Origin: Candidatus Altimarinota bacterium
GTDB taxonomy: Bacteria > Patescibacteriota > Gracilibacteria > BD1-5 > UBA6164
Reading direction: 5' to 3'
Assembly (NCBI GenBank): GCA_025210615.1
Contig: JAOARJ010000015.1
Location: 32,622-96,621, forward strand
DNA length: 64,000 nt
In this document: piece after piece, positions 53,507 to 64,000 of the stretch
Position numbering within the stretch: position 1 is the stretch's first letter
Layout: each line of letters opens with the position of its first letter
Notes under the pieces: generated by a model
What the model was told of the DNA's origin: nothing
The model's database searches: none
Seen by the model: only the letters and a program-made list of their open reading frames with translations
Position numbers and translations under genes: made by a program

Positions 53507-54214
53507 ATGCAAATATCTTGAATTAAAAAAAGTACATTATTAGACTTCCCGGGTAAAGTTGCTACAATTATCTTTACTCCGGGATGTAATTTTAGATGTA
53601 GGTTTTGTCATAATAGTGAGTTTGTTCTTCCTGAAAAAATGAAAGAAAATAAAGTTTTTGAAGATTTAATTAGTGAGAAAGCATTTTTTAATTTTTTAGA
53701 AAGCAGAATTGGATTACTTGATGGTGTTGTGATCTGTTGATGAGAACCAACACTTCAAAAAGATTTATATGATTTTGCTAAAAAGATAAAGCAAATGTGA
53801 TTTTTAGTAAAACTTGATACAAATTGAAGAGATCCTGAGATAGTTCAAAAATTGATAAATGATAAAATTATTGATTTTGTTGCGATGGATATGAAGATGC
53901 CTTTTTCAAGATTTACAGAGCTTATTTGAATAGAAGAAAAAGTAGATAATTATAAAAAAACAGCTGAAATTTTATTAAATTCTAATATAGATTATGAGTT
54001 TAGAACAACTGTTATAAAAAATTATCACGACAAAGAAACTATAGAAGAAATAGCGAAAGATATAGAGGGAGCGAAGAATTATCATTTACAAAATTTTATC
54101 TGATGAAATACGCTAGAACCTGACTTTGACTGAGCTACTTTTTCAAAACCAGAGCTAAAAGAATTTATGGAAGTCGCTAAACCTTATGTTCAAAAATGTA
54201 CTATTAGAACATAA
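53507..54214 (+). CDS. nrdG: NrdG-type radical SAM activating enzyme
   Basis: 235 residues. The radical-SAM cluster motif reads PGCNFRCRFCHN (CxxxCxxC, about residue 25-33), followed by GGEPTLQKDLYDF and KLDTNGRDPE. It would install the radical on the Gly19 of the small subunit 24 nt upstream. Distinguished from PflA by operon context and by its N-terminal GIKKSTLLDFPGKVATIIFTPGC start, typical of anaerobic-RNR-type activases. Normal length for this subgroup. Confidence 0.92.
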
Positions 54215-54235
54215 AATATTTTTTTATTTAAAAAT

Positions 54236-54694
54236 ATGTATTGTTTAAAATGTAAAAATCCTGATACAAAAGTAATCGATTCTAGGGTTACTGATGATGG
54301 GAAATCAATAAGAAGAAGAAGAGAATGTGAAAAATGTGGAAGCAGATTTACAACATTTGAAAAAATGGAATTTACGAATTTTTTGGTGAGTAAATCGGAC
54401 GGAAATAAGGAATTATATGATAGAGAAAAAGTGAAAAAAAGTATTTATCTGACTTGTAATAAAAGGGATATAGACCCTGAAATTATAGATACAATGATAA
54501 GCGATTTAGAGTCGCAGTGGTGAGGGAATAAAAAAGGTGTGACTAGTAAGAGAATTTGAAAAGATATTTTATGTGAACTAAAAAAAATAGATAAGGTGGC
54601 TTTTATAAGGTATGCATCTGTCTATCATAACTTTGAAACTCCTGAGGATTTTGTAGAATTTATAAATGAAAATAAAAATACTTCTTGTAAATAA
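54236..54694 (+). CDS. nrdR: Transcriptional repressor NrdR
   Basis: 152 residues. N-terminal Zn ribbon (MYCLKCKNPDTKVIDSR...RRRRECEKCGSRFTTFE, four Cys) and ATP-cone (KSDGNKELYDREKVKKSIYLTCNKRDIDPEIID). NrdR represses ribonucleotide-reductase genes when dATP is plentiful by binding paired boxes; such boxes lie before nrdD and before the operon that contains this gene, so it appears autoregulated. Twenty-one nt after nrdG. Its stop overlaps a terminator. Confidence 0.96.
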
Positions 54695-54709
54695 AAGAAG
54701 TATTTTTTG
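54675..54709 (+). terminator. Terminator of the nrd operon
   Basis: AATACTTCTT / AAGAAGTATT around GTAAATAA, then TTTTTG; overlaps the nrdR stop. Confidence 0.8.
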
Positions 54710-54780
54710 TTAATAAAAATTTGCTTTTACATATAGAATCTAATATTTTTAGAAAAATATTAAATAATTTTTCAAAAATT

Positions 54781-55654
54781 ATGAAGAAAATTATATTATT
54801 TTTAAGCCTGATTTTAAGCTGAGTTTATTTAGCTAATTTTATTGGCGCTATTACTATAACTAAAAATTCTGGAGAAGTATTAGATAATTCTACATGGTGA
54901 AATATAGCTTGATTAACAGATAAAATAGATGTTAGTTCTGGTGATATAAAACTAAACTGAAAATTATATGTAACTTGAAAAATTTGTGACAGCAATTGAA
55001 TATGTTTATGAGATAAAATTTGAACGGAAAGTTATCCTTGATTAAGTTGTAATGATGTTTTAGAAAAATGATGAAGTATATGAAATTGAGTATATTGGTT
55101 AAAACCTGATGCTAAGCCTGCTTTTGAGGCTTATTGTATAATGGATTGGAATTGATGAGGTTATACTATTGTAGGGCTTTGAAATGAAAAAGAAACAAAT
55201 CATCCAGAATCTAATAATAATATATGAAACACACCTACTTCTTTAACTTCTTCAACACCAAAATTTATGTTTTCGGAGGAGAGAATAGCTTCTATTCCTT
55301 GAAGTAATTTATGGACTTACGTAGGGTATTGAGATACCAAAGCCCTTATGTATGAAACATGATACAAAAGTTCGGTATGATACAACCGATACTCAAACTA
55401 CTTTGTGAAAAATGTATTATAAAGATATGACTTTATTAACTCCTGTTGGTCGGCGGCATGGCTATAATCATTGACCTTGAATAATGCGGAGTGGTGTCAA
55501 TACTCGGTGTTGAATAAGTGCGACAGGTTCTCAATGGAATTTTTGTGCTAGTATTCTTTATGAAGTTGTTTGGAAAAGTGTTTGATGAGGACGGTCAACT
55601 TCAGTACCTAATCCAACAATATTAAATTGACCAATGTTACTTATGAAAAAATAA
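54781..55654 (+). pseudogene. Secreted fibrinogen-like protein, paralogue 2, frameshifted
   Basis: Frame 1 from 54781 encodes a signal peptide and the shared module (ITITKNSGEVLDNSTWGN), then YWLKPDAKPAFEAYC...GGGYTIVG, ending prematurely at TAA 55420-55422. Frame 2 from about 55352 to TAA 55652 continues the similarity to paralogue 3 (59464): KHD, GRRHGYNHGPGIMRSG and the identical tail GPMLLMKK. Around 55350 (CCTTATGTATG) one extra nucleotide (or two missing) shifts the frame. It is either a real frameshift, a programmed shift or an assembly error. Confidence 0.75.
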
Positions 55655-55686
55655 AAAGCTCTAGAATTAACTAGAGTTTTTATTTT
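55654..55686. terminator. Bidirectional terminator
   Basis: AAAAGCTCTAG / CTAGAGTTTT around AATTAA, T-run on the plus strand; ends paralogue 2 and faces the lipoprotein gene. Confidence 0.7.
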
Positions 55687-55708
55687 GCTTATGGTTTTTA
55701 AAATGAAA

Positions 55709-55996
55709 TTATTTAACTTCAATTTCAACATCAGCTTCAGCTTCTTTTTCACCTTCACCTGCTTCAACAGCAGCTTCAACAGCGTCAACAACAGCTTCAG
55801 CATCAACTTCAGGAGTAGTAGTATTTCCTTCAATTACAACTTCAGCTTCGTTTCCTTCAGCATCAACAGCTTCAACTTCTACAACAGGAGTAGCAGGAGT
55901 TTTAACTTCTCCACCTTCAACTGGAGTTTCAGTATTTTGTCCACATGATGCTAATAACGCACCAGCAAGTAATACAGCAATTAAACCTTTTTTCAT
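55709..55996 (-). CDS. Small acidic lipoprotein
   Basis: 95 residues. Lipobox LLASCG at residues 15-20 (signal MKKGLIAVLLAGALLASC), so lipid-anchored outside the membrane after processing. The mature part is an A/E/V low-complexity sequence (EVEAVDAEGNEAEVVIE; AVVDAVEAAVEAGEGEKE) without fold signals. All glycines are GGN, none TGA; abundant GAA/GCT/GTT codons suggest high expression. Function unknown. Confidence 0.7.
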   Translation of the reverse strand: MKKGLIAVLLAGALLASCGQNTETPVEGGEVKTPATPVVEVEAVDAEGNEAEVVIEGNTTTPEVDAEAVVDAVEAAVEAGEGEKEAEADVEIEVK

Positions 55997-56224
55997 AGTA
56001 ACAAATTATTTAAATATAAAATAGGTTAACGGTAGAGATTATAACTAAAATAAGCCAAAATCAACTTTTATTGTATTTACTTTATTTGTTTTTATTTTAT
56101 AATTTATTTTTATCTATACTATAAATAATAATATTAAAAATAATTCAAAATTTTAGCTTGTATATTGTAAAAAATTCATTATATTATAAGACAATAATTA
56201 ATTTTATTTATTAATTTAGATTAT

Positions 56225-57364
56225 ATGAAAATAGGAGTTGTTTTTGGGAGCCGCAATGTAGAACATGATGTTTCTATTACTAGTGCATATTGAGTTATGA
56301 AAGCCTTAGAAAAAGCCTGAAATTATGAAATTTATCCGATATATATTAGCCAAAACTGAAAATGGATTTATAATAAAGATTTATCTGACATAAATAATTT
56401 TAAAAATCTAGCAAAATTTGATGATTATACTTTCGAAATAGATATGTGCACAAGATGAAAATTTGCTTTTTCTCAATCAAAAAAATGATTATTCTGAAAA
56501 AAAGAAAAATTTGAATTAGATGTAATTTTTCCTGTGTTACATGGGCTTACTTGAGAAGATTGAACTATTCAATGATTATGTGAACTTCTTGAAGTGCCTT
56601 ACGCTTCTCCTAGTGTTTTATGAAGTGCTGTTTGAATGAATAAAACGCTTATGAAACAAGTGTTTGCTTCATATAATTTCCCTCAAACAAAACACTTAGT
56701 TTATACAAAGAATGATTTAAATAAGCAGGAAATTTTAAAAGAACTACAAATGCCTATTTTTGTAAAACCTGCTAATTTAGGTTCTTCTATTTGAGTATCA
56801 AAAGTGTCGTTAGAAAGTGATTTAGATGAAGCAATAGAGTTAGCTTTTCACTATGATAATGAGATTATAGTAGAGGAGTGAGTACAAAATCTTAAGGAAT
56901 TAAATTGTAGTGTTAGAGAAGAAAATGGACAAATTATGACTACTTTTGTCGAAGAACCAGTAACAGCTTGAGAATTTTTAGATTTTCAAGAAAAATATAC
57001 AAGTACTGATGGTTGAACTATGCAATGAGTTAAAGCAAAAGTAAAAATTCCAGCTGAGATTCCAGACGTAAGAGCTCACGAAATTCAAGAAATGACAAAG
57101 AAAATTTATGAAGTTTTAAAAATAAATGGTTGAGCACCTAGAATAGATTTTTTATATGACAGCAAAGCTGATAAATTTTATGTAAATGAAATTAATACTA
57201 TTCCAGGGGCGCTACAAATGCATTTATGGGATAAATCAGGAGTAAAACCAGCGCATTTGGTAACTTCTCTTATAGACACTGCCATAGCAAAATCAAAAGA
57301 AAGAGAATTAAATATTGATTTTAAATCAAATATTATAGATCATACAATAGCTTTTCAAAAATAA
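56225..57364 (+). CDS. ddl: D-alanine--D-alanine ligase
   Basis: 379 residues, ATP-grasp enzyme making the D-Ala-D-Ala used by MurF. GSRNVEHDVSITSA (substrate Glu and phosphate loop), [53 protein letters not shown], and the C-terminal GGAPRIDFLY...YVNEINTIPGALQMHLW. All ATP-grasp metal ligands are present. Longer than E. coli DdlB (306) but within the VanA-like/DdlA subclass with an omega-loop insertion. Many TGA glycines. Confidence 0.95.
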
Positions 57365-57372
57365 TTTTTTTA

Positions 57373-57486
57373 TTGATGTGGAGCCTCATTTTATGAGGCT
57401 CCGCTAAGCGTTTGGCTACATTTTAAATTTTATTGTAGAGCCAAACGCTTAAAGCCCCGCGAAATTATTTCGCGGGGCTTTTTTTT
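57373..57486 (+). repeat. GC-rich triple-hairpin element 3 (after ddl)
   Basis: Starts 8 nt after the stop with TTGATGTGGAG. Hairpin 1 (57378-57404): 12-bp stem G(T)GGAGCC...GGCTCCGC around TTT. Hairpin 2: 57406-57417 pairs with 57439-57450 (AAGCGTTTGGCT arm). Hairpin 3 (57451-57483): AAAGCCCCGCGAAAT / ATTTCGCGGGGCTTT, then TTTTTT, a terminator on both strands, also serving lepA. Confidence 0.8.
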
Positions 57487-57490
57487 AATC

Positions 57491-59356
57491 TTATTTCTTA
57501 AGTAGATTCACAAATGCTTCTGAAGGAATATTAACTTTTCAAAATTGTTTCATCTTTTTCTTTCATTTCTTTTGTTTGTCAAGTAGTTTTCTCTTACGAC
57601 TAATATCTCAACCATATAATTTAGCTGTTACATCTTTTCTCATAGCTGAAAGAGTTTCTCTTGCTACAATTTTCCCTCAAATAGCTGCTTGCAAAGGTAT
57701 TTTAAATAAAGCTCTTGGTATAACTTCTTTTAATTTACTCACAACTCTTCATCAGTAATAATTCGCTTGCTCTTTATGACAAATCATACTTAGTGCGTCT
57801 ATTCTTTCGCTATTTATTAAAATATCCAATTTTACTAAGTCATCTTTTTGGTATCTCAAAAAATCATAATTCATCGACGCATATCAACTAGATAATGATT
57901 TAAGTTCATCATAAAAATCACCAATAAGTTCCGCCATAGGAAGCTCATAAGTAAGCATAACTCTATCCTCATCAATAAACGCTTGATTTAAAAATACTCA
58001 TCTTCTTTCTTGCGCTAGTTGCATTAGATTTCATACAAATTCTTTCGGCGTTATAAGCTCACATTTTGCAATAGGCTCTTCCATATCTACATATAACTCT
58101 CTACTATTTGGCAAATCTTCAGGATTGGAAATATAAGCGTAAGTATAAGTTTGTCAATTTTCCTCAAAAGCAAAACCTCACATTCTTTCATATGCTTGCG
58201 CTTTATCTCCTAAAAATCTTACTTTATAAGTCACTTGTGGGGAAGTCATAATAACATCTAGCCCAAATTCTCTCATCATTCTTTCCTTTACAATATCAAG
58301 ATGAAGAAGCCCTAAAAATCCGCATCTAAATCAGTGTCAAAGTGCTGGAGAAACACTTGGCTCTTTTGTTAGGGAACTATCATTCAGCATTAACCTTTCT
58401 ATTGCATCTTTTAAGTCAGGATATTCATCTGTTGAAATAGGGAACATACCTGCATAAATAAACGGTGTAACTTCTTTAAATCATTCAATAGCCTGCGCGT
58501 CATCAATATTTTTTCCTTTACATTTCCATACAGTATCTCAAATTTGCGCATCACGAATAGATTTAAGCCCTGTTACTATATAACCAATTTCTCAAGTATG
58601 AATCACTCACGAAGATTTATAAGTAGGTGCGAAAAATCATACATCATTCGCCTCGATTTTTTTAGAGGTGTTTAAAAAATGTAGCGTATCTCATTTTTTA
58701 ATTTCTCAAGAAAAAACTTTCACATAAGATACAACTCATCTATAATTATCATATTGAGAATCAAAAACTAAGGCTTTTAATTCATTATTAGCCTGTTCTT
58801 CTTCAAAAATATTTGGCTGACTAATTCTCTCTACAATCGCTTCCAAAACAGCTTCTACATTTTCTCAAGTTTTTGCTGATACACTTATTATTTCATCTCT
58901 AGAGCATCATAATAAATTAATTAATTCTTCTGAAACTCTTTCAACATCCGCAGCTGGCAGGTCTATTTTATTAAGTACAGGAATAATATCCAAATCATTT
59001 TCTATCGCCATATACACGTTAGATAAAGTTTGTGCTTCTATACCTTGTGTAGCATCAACTACTAAAACAGCCCCCTCAACAGAAGCCAAACTTCTAGAAA
59101 CTTCATACTGAAAATCTACATGCCCAGGAGTATCAATAAGATTTAACTCGTGTCATTTATATTCCATCCTTACTGGTTGCAGTTTTATCGTAATTCATCT
59201 TTCTTGTTCAAGCTCCATTGTATCAAGCATTTGCCCGTGTTTCATATCTCTTTTTTCAATTGTTCAAGTTATCTCAAGCATTCTATCAGCTAGCGTAGAT
59301 TTTCCGTGGTCAATATGCGCTATAATACAAAAATTTCTTATTTTATTTAGTTCCAT
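57491..59356 (-). CDS. lepA: Elongation factor 4 (LepA)
   Basis: 621 residues. GTPase domain with P-loop [14 protein letters not shown] switch, DTPGHVDF, and NKIDLPAAD; then the EF-G-like domains and the C-terminal LepA domain ([92 protein letters not shown]). Binds ribosomes under stress. Length slightly above E. coli LepA (599). Convergent with ddl. Confidence 0.96.
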
Positions 59357-59439
59357 TTCTTATTTATTTTCTTAATTTTTATAATATTTTTTTAATTTCT
59401 GCCTTATTTTATATAATTTTTAAAAAATAGCAAAAAATA

Positions 59440-59472
59440 AAAAAACTCTAAATAATTAGAGTTTTATTTTTT
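59440..59472 (-). terminator. Terminator of paralogue 3
   Basis: AAAACTCTAA / TTAGAGTTTT around ATAA; A/T runs on both sides. Overlaps the stop codon on the minus strand. Confidence 0.7.
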
Positions 59473-60501
59473 CATAAGTAACATTGGTCAATATAAAACA
59501 GTTTCTGCTCATGCTCATGTATCTTTCCAAATTGTTTTATATAAAGAACTTGAACAAAATGCAGCTCAATATACTCAAAATTTCCATGAACACCGAGTAT
59601 TTCATCAAGACCGCATTATTCAAGGTCAATGTTGCCGTCAGGCAAACCGCCGACCTTTAGGTGTAAGTTCTATTCAATTTACATCATATAATAAATCAGA
59701 AGTTCAATTTCTATAATCATAATACCAACTACTTACATCGTGTTTAATAATCATTGCTTTAGCATCTCAATATCAAGCATAAGTCCAAAGAGTTCAAGAT
59801 ATAGCTGTAATTTTTGCGTCACTAAAAAGGAATTCAGAGGTACTTGAATTTAATGTAGAAGGGACACTTCATATATCAGATGCTCAAGGGGATATTGTAG
59901 TTTTCCGTGTATTTGTAGCTCAAACAACAGTATAACCTCATCAATTCCAGTCCATTATACAATAAGCTTGAAATGCTGTTCAACTTGGTTTTATCCAATA
60001 AACTCAATTAGTATTAACTCATTTATTTTTTAAATCTAAGCAAGATGTTCATGGATTTGAAGAAGTACCCCATGAAGGTTGCTCACAAGAGTCTCAATTT
60101 TTTACATATCAATCAGCACAAGTTTGAATAGTACATTCTCAATAATCATCAACTCAATTCCAAGTTTTTGTAGCCAAGGTTGCATTAGGTTTCTCTACAG
60201 TACAATCTTGCACATTATTTATACAACTAGAAGTTATTTTATCCCAGTGTTTATTAATATCACTACACTGTCATAAACAGTTTCAATCATTATCACATAG
60301 ACTTCAAGTTACATATAATTTTCAATTTAGTTTTATATCACTAGAACTAACATCTATTTTATCTGTTAATCAAGCTATATTTCACCATGTAGAATTATCT
60401 AATACTTCTCCAGAATTTTTAGTTATAGTAATAGCACTAATAAAATTAACTAAATATATTCAGCTTAATAATATTGAGATAAATAAAATAAATTTCTTCA
60501 T
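59464..60501 (-). CDS. Secreted fibrinogen-like protein, paralogue 3
   Basis: 345 residues, intact. Signal peptide (KKFILFISILLSGIYLVNF), shared module (SGEVLDNSTWGNIAGLTDKIDVSS), a Cys-rich insert absent from paralogue 2 (CTVEKPNATLATKTWNGVDDYGEC, CADGYVKNGDSC), then a fibrinogen-like repeat YWIKPSGTAFQAYCIMDWNGGGYTVV and the same tail GPMLLMKK. Secreted, probably on the cell surface. Opposite in orientation to paralogue 2, with ddl and lepA between them. Confidence 0.72.
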
Positions 60502-60638
60502 AATTTTTTAAAATTATTTAATATTTTTTTGATTATATTAGATTTTATATGTAAAAGCAAATTTAAATTTAAACATAAATTGCAAAAATTCTTTTTTTAT
60601 GTAAAATCAAATAAATTTATTTTTATTTATTTTTTGCT

Positions 60639-61400
60639 ATGGATTATATTAATATTGATAAAAATAACATTGATGAACATCATATTTGTTGTGCTTTATG
60701 AAGCGATAAAAGAAATACTTTAGCTGCTAGTTATAAAAAAGCTTGGATGAAAGATAGATTTGAAGACTGACTTGAATTTATTAAATGAGATGTTAGGTGA
60801 AAAGTTTTTATAGAATTTTGACCTGCTGAAAGTATGTGGAAACCAGTAATTGCTAATGATTATATGATGATAAACTGTATATGGGTAGCTGGTAAATTTT
60901 CTGGACAATGACATTGAGACGAATTATTAAATATGACTATTGCTAGAGCTAAAAAATTATGAAAAAAATGATTAGTCGTAGTTAGTGCTGATAAAAATAT
61001 TCCTTATTTAACAGAAAAAAAGTTTTATTTAAAACATTGATTCAAGCAGGTAGATAGACATTTAGATTTTGTATTATTAGCATTAAACTTTGATTGAGAT
61101 AATACTGATAATATAAAAATAATTAGAAATAAATGAGAAGATTTTGACTGATTAGTTATTTATTATTCTCACCAGTGCCCATTTACTGAAGAATACGCTC
61201 ACATAATAGTAGAAGAAGCAAAAAATATGTGACTAGATGCTAAAGCTGTTTTATTAAAAAATAAAAAAGAAGTAGATAAATATGCTTGTCCATTTGGGAC
61301 TAACACAGTATATTTATGATGAGAATTTTTGACTCATAGTATTATGTCAGTAAAAATGCTACGAAAATTATTAGACAAAAAATTAGATAATAAAAATTAA
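60639..61400 (+). CDS. GNAT acetyltransferase with YoaP-like C-terminal domain
   Basis: 253 residues. N-terminal GNAT fold (VFIEFGPAESMWKPVIANDYMMINCIWVAGKFSGQGHGDELL, the Q/R-x-x-G-x-G/A acetyl-CoA loop being GQGHG with TGA glycines) and a C-terminal thioredoxin-like part (YYSHQCPFTEEYAHI) resembling YoaP. Substrate unknown. Forms an operon with the PLP enzyme (10-nt gap). Confidence 0.75.
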
Positions 61401-61410
61401 AAAAAAAATT

Positions 61411-62310
61411 ATGAAAATCGATATAGAAAAGGCCCTAAAAAATGTACCGATAGTTAGTTTATGCGATAAAAATAATGATACTTATGCACTTATGGAAAAG
61501 TATAATATCTGCGGAAGTATAAAGGCAAAAGTGTCATATTTTATGATAAAAACAGCTTTAAAAGAGTGAAAACTTGATAAAAATAAAATTTTACTTGAAG
61601 CCTCTAGCTGAAATACGGCAATAGCTCTTGCTTATTTTTGAAAGATTTTTGATATAAAAATAAAGATTATTTTGCCAACAAATACAGCTATTTGTAAGAA
61701 AAAACTTATTACTTCTTATTGAGCCGAAATTGTTGAAGTAGAATGAATAACTGATGATTGTATTAAATATAGAGATGAGCTTTATGCTCAAGATAAAGAA
61801 AAATATTTCTTACCTGATCAGTTCACAAATTATGCGAATTTTAATGCTCATTATAATTTAACTTGACCGAGAATTGAAGAGGAGTTATGAACTAACTTAG
61901 ATTTTTTCTGTGCGGGACTTTGAACTTCTTGAACGCTTTTATGAACAGCAAAATATCTAAAACAAAAAAATCCAAATATAAAAATAATCGCTATAAATCC
62001 AATAGAGAGAGTAGAATGATTAAGAAATTTTAAAACAACAAAATTAAAAATTCCATTCTATGAAGAATATAAACATTTGATAGATAAAGTAATTGATGTA
62101 AGCGAAGAAGATATAGAAATCTGATTATGATTATACCTAAATAGATGATATTTAGTCTGACTATCTTCGTGAGCTGTATTAAGCTGACTTACACAATATT
62201 TAAAAGATAAAAAATGACTAAAATGATGTGTTATCGCTCCAGACTGATGAGATTTTTATCTAGATAAAGTCTGAAATTATGTGAATATGCAAAATATTTC
62301 TTGTTCTTAA
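61411..62310 (+). CDS. Cysteine synthase-family PLP enzyme
   Basis: 299 residues, fold-type II. The PLP Lys lies in GSIKAKVSYFM (about residue 36), ASSGNTAIALAYFG binds the substrate, and GLGTSGTLLGTAKYLK the phosphate (G-T-S-G-T); YLVGLSSGAVLSG and a C-terminal PDGGDFYLDK follow. Most like CysK/CysM or a beta-replacing relative (cystathionine beta-synthase type); exact reaction uncertain. Co-transcribed with the preceding GNAT. Confidence 0.8.
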
Positions 62311-62332
62311 AATTAAAATTTAATAAAAAATT

Positions 62333-63271
62333 ATGGATAAATTTACAGATAAAGTTCTTTATAGTAGCCATCAACATAAAATTATTTTACTAACTAATTT
62401 CTTAAAAAGTTTACTGATAATAAATCTTCCAGCAAGTATTATAATTTATTTTTCTACTAAAAATACGGCAATAACTGCTACTGCTTTTATAATTTTACTG
62501 ATATTATGATTTTTTTATAATTATTTTTTCTGGAAAAAATCTTATTTTATTATCACGAATCAAAAGGTCTTACTTAAAGTAAGAAACGGCTTTTTTTCAA
62601 AATTTCATATGAGTATTTATTATGAAAACATAAAAGATATCGCGTATAGCAAAAATAATGTTTTACATTATATGTTTAATTATTGAACTTTTTTCGCTAG
62701 AAGTTCAGCTTGAGCTAATTGAGATTTTATGGCAACACATCTTCCAAAGATAGAACAAGTTTATAAGTATGTGAATTATCTTTATTTGATGCCGAAAGAA
62801 GAGAGAAGAAATATCACTTCACTAAACTCTTCAGAAAATCAAAATAATTTAGAAAATTCAATAAATAAACAAGAAAAAAAGCTAACTAAAGAAGAAATTA
62901 TAGAAGCAGAAAAACAAAAATTATTAAGTATAAAATGAATAAAAGAAGTGGTTTTATTAGAAGATAAAGATAGAAAATATATTTTTGAAAATGAAGAAGA
63001 TAGAAATCATTGAGTATACGCTTGTATAAGCAAAAAAATTACTTTCTGTATCACTCATAATTCAGAATTTAGAAGCGCTGACAGTCCTATCGTTTTTAAA
63101 TCTTGAGAAAAAGTTATTTTCCCTGCTGTTTGATTTCATGAAGTATGAAATAGTACAACTGTTTCTAGCTCTCCAGGGTTAAAAATTCATAATTATTTAT
63201 CAGAAAAATTTAATAATATGGAAAACAATGATGCAACAGTTTTGGTGTGATTTGATATTCAACAATTTTAA
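62333..63271 (+). CDS. Membrane protein with PH-like domain and C-terminal beta domain
   Basis: 312 residues. Two membrane helices (LLTNFLKSLLIINLPASIIIYF; TAFIILLILGFFYNYFF) followed by YFIITNQKVLLKVRNGFFSKFHMSIYYENIKDIAYSKNNV, the bacterial PH-like (bPH2) pattern. The C-terminal part (KEVVLLEDKDRKYIFENEEDRN) looks beta-rich. Function unknown. Confidence 0.6.
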
Positions 63272-63293
63272 TTTTTTATTATTTTTTTAGAAT

Positions 63294-63857
63294 ATGACAA
63301 AAAAAAGATGTTTTTGGGCAGAAAATTGAACAAAACTTGAAAAAAAATATCATGATGAAGAATGGTGTGAAATTAATAAAGATGATAAATATTTATTTGA
63401 AATGCTTGTTTTAGAAGGAGCTCAAGCTGGTTTGTCATGGCGTACAATTTTGGAAAGACGCGAAAATTATAGAGCATCTTTTGATAATTTTGATATAGAT
63501 AAAATTATAAATTATGATAATAAAAAAATAGAAGAATTATTAAATAATCCTTGAATAATTAGAAATAAGTTAAAGATAAAATCTGTTATAAAAAATGCTA
63601 TGGCATTTAAAAAAATTCAAGAAGAATATTGAAATTTTAGTAATTATATTTGGGCGTTTACTGATAATAAACAAATTATCAATTCATATAATCATTATAG
63701 TGAAATGCCTGCTAGTAGCGATTTAAGTAAAAAAATTAGTAAAGATTTAAAAAGGTGTTGAATGAGCTTTGTTTGAGAAGTTATTATTTATAGTTATTTG
63801 CAAGCTATTTGAATTATTGTAGACCATGAAAAGTCTTGTTTTAAATATAAAAAATAA
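63294..63857 (+). CDS. tag: DNA-3-methyladenine glycosylase I
   Basis: 187 residues. RCFWAENGTKLEKKYHDEEW holds the conserved CxW start, YLFEMLVLEGAQAGLSWRTIL the helix-hairpin-helix base-flipping pocket with Glu, and SSDLSKKISKDLKRCGMSFVGEVIIYSYLQAIGIIVDH the C-terminal Tag motif with Zn ligands His/Cys. Removes 3-methyladenine from DNA. TGA glycines occur in both halves. Confidence 0.95.
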
Positions 63858-63917
63858 ATTTGCTATTTTATTTAAAAAATATTATAATTAAGCAAATATC
63901 GAATAATTTTTAAAATC

Positions 63918-64000
63918 ATGAAAAAAATAATTTTATTTATCTCTATATTATTATCTTGAATTTATTTAGCGAATTTTATTAATGCTATAACTGTAACTAA
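63918..64000 (+). CDS. Secreted fibrinogen-like protein, paralogue 4, truncated by the window end
   Basis: First 27 codons only: signal peptide (KKIILFISILLSGIYLANF) and start of the shared module (NAITVT), near-identical to paralogues 1-3. The TGA glycine at residue 14 is in the same place in all four. Confidence 0.7.

Noticed and set aside
55685..55948. Plus-strand Phe/Ser-rich frame opposite the lipoprotein gene
   Set aside because: It is the complement of an E/A/V-rich coding sequence; the minus frame has a signal peptide and lipobox.
30234..57486. The GC-rich hairpins as CRISPR repeats
   Set aside because: They are dispersed by many kb, differ in stem sequence and have no spacer periodicity or cas genes; no CRISPR array was seen anywhere.
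60529..60914. Plus and minus frames around the GNAT start
   Set aside because: They are short, A/T-biased, without motif, and overlap the well-supported GNAT gene or its promoter region.

Overview
The window is an AT-rich bacterial chromosome segment that reads correctly only if TGA is sense. Frames of conserved genes (pnp, aspS, tyrS, the atp operon, acs, tex, gdhA, nrdD, ddl, lepA) run through many in-frame TGA codons that fall at family-conserved glycines (P-loops, both glycines of the ABC signature, the sortase motif), and all recognisable genes end in TAA or TAG. A tRNA with anticodon UCA and bacterial tRNA-Gly acceptor identity lies at 40951-41029. This is genetic code 25 (UGA = Gly), known from the Patescibacteria/CPR lineages Absconditabacteria (SR1) and Gracilibacteria; the sequence alone does not tell me which. 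Most starts sit in A/T-rich 'ATTATG' contexts without a Shine-Dalgarno sequence. Recognisable promoters are TTGAC-like boxes with a 16-17 nt spacer before TATAAT-like boxes, and short hairpin terminators are abundant.

Layout. 1-4.7 kb: 3' end of murF, an RHH antitoxin / YafQ-like toxin pair, a VirD4/TraG-like coupling ATPase and a receiver protein. 4.8-7.5 kb: a polymerase-less PolA-like nuclease and a large secreted fibrinogen-like protein. 7.8-13.5 kb: pnp, aspS, tyrS. 14.2-21.2 kb: F-type ATP synthase operon atpB-E-F-H-A-G-rnhA-D-C with a duplicated c subunit and a short delta subunit. 21-30 kb: acs, rlmH, tex, lemA-htpX, folD, ruvB. 30-38.7 kb: FemAB-like ligase, LPXTG-type surface protein, secE-nusG, greA, gdhA, trxA. 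38.8-45.4 kb: three tRNAs, an ABC exporter, a CapA-like enzyme, an MFS transporter and one apparently foreign small gene (42010-42264). 45.6-50.6 kb: two large proteins of unknown function and two structured RNA candidates. 50.7-54.7 kb: anaerobic ribonucleotide reductase locus. 54.8-64 kb: ddl and lepA flanked by members of the secreted fibrinogen-like family, then a GNAT, a PLP enzyme, a PH-domain membrane protein and tag.

Most notable is the class III ribonucleotide reductase. The large NrdD (50854-53061) ends just after its zinc motif and lacks the R-V-x-G-Y glycyl-radical motif. That motif is on a separate 55-residue ORF (53315-53482), which heads its own nrdG-nrdR operon. Both nrdD and this operon are preceded by pairs of NrdR-box-like palindromes with the same 33-bp spacing, so a split radical enzyme appears to be kept stoichiometric by NrdR, encoded in the same locus. 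A second unusual theme is a set of GC-rich tandem hairpins placed just downstream of stop codons in an otherwise A/T-dominated sequence. A third is a dispersed family of secreted fibrinogen-like paralogues, one of them frameshifted.
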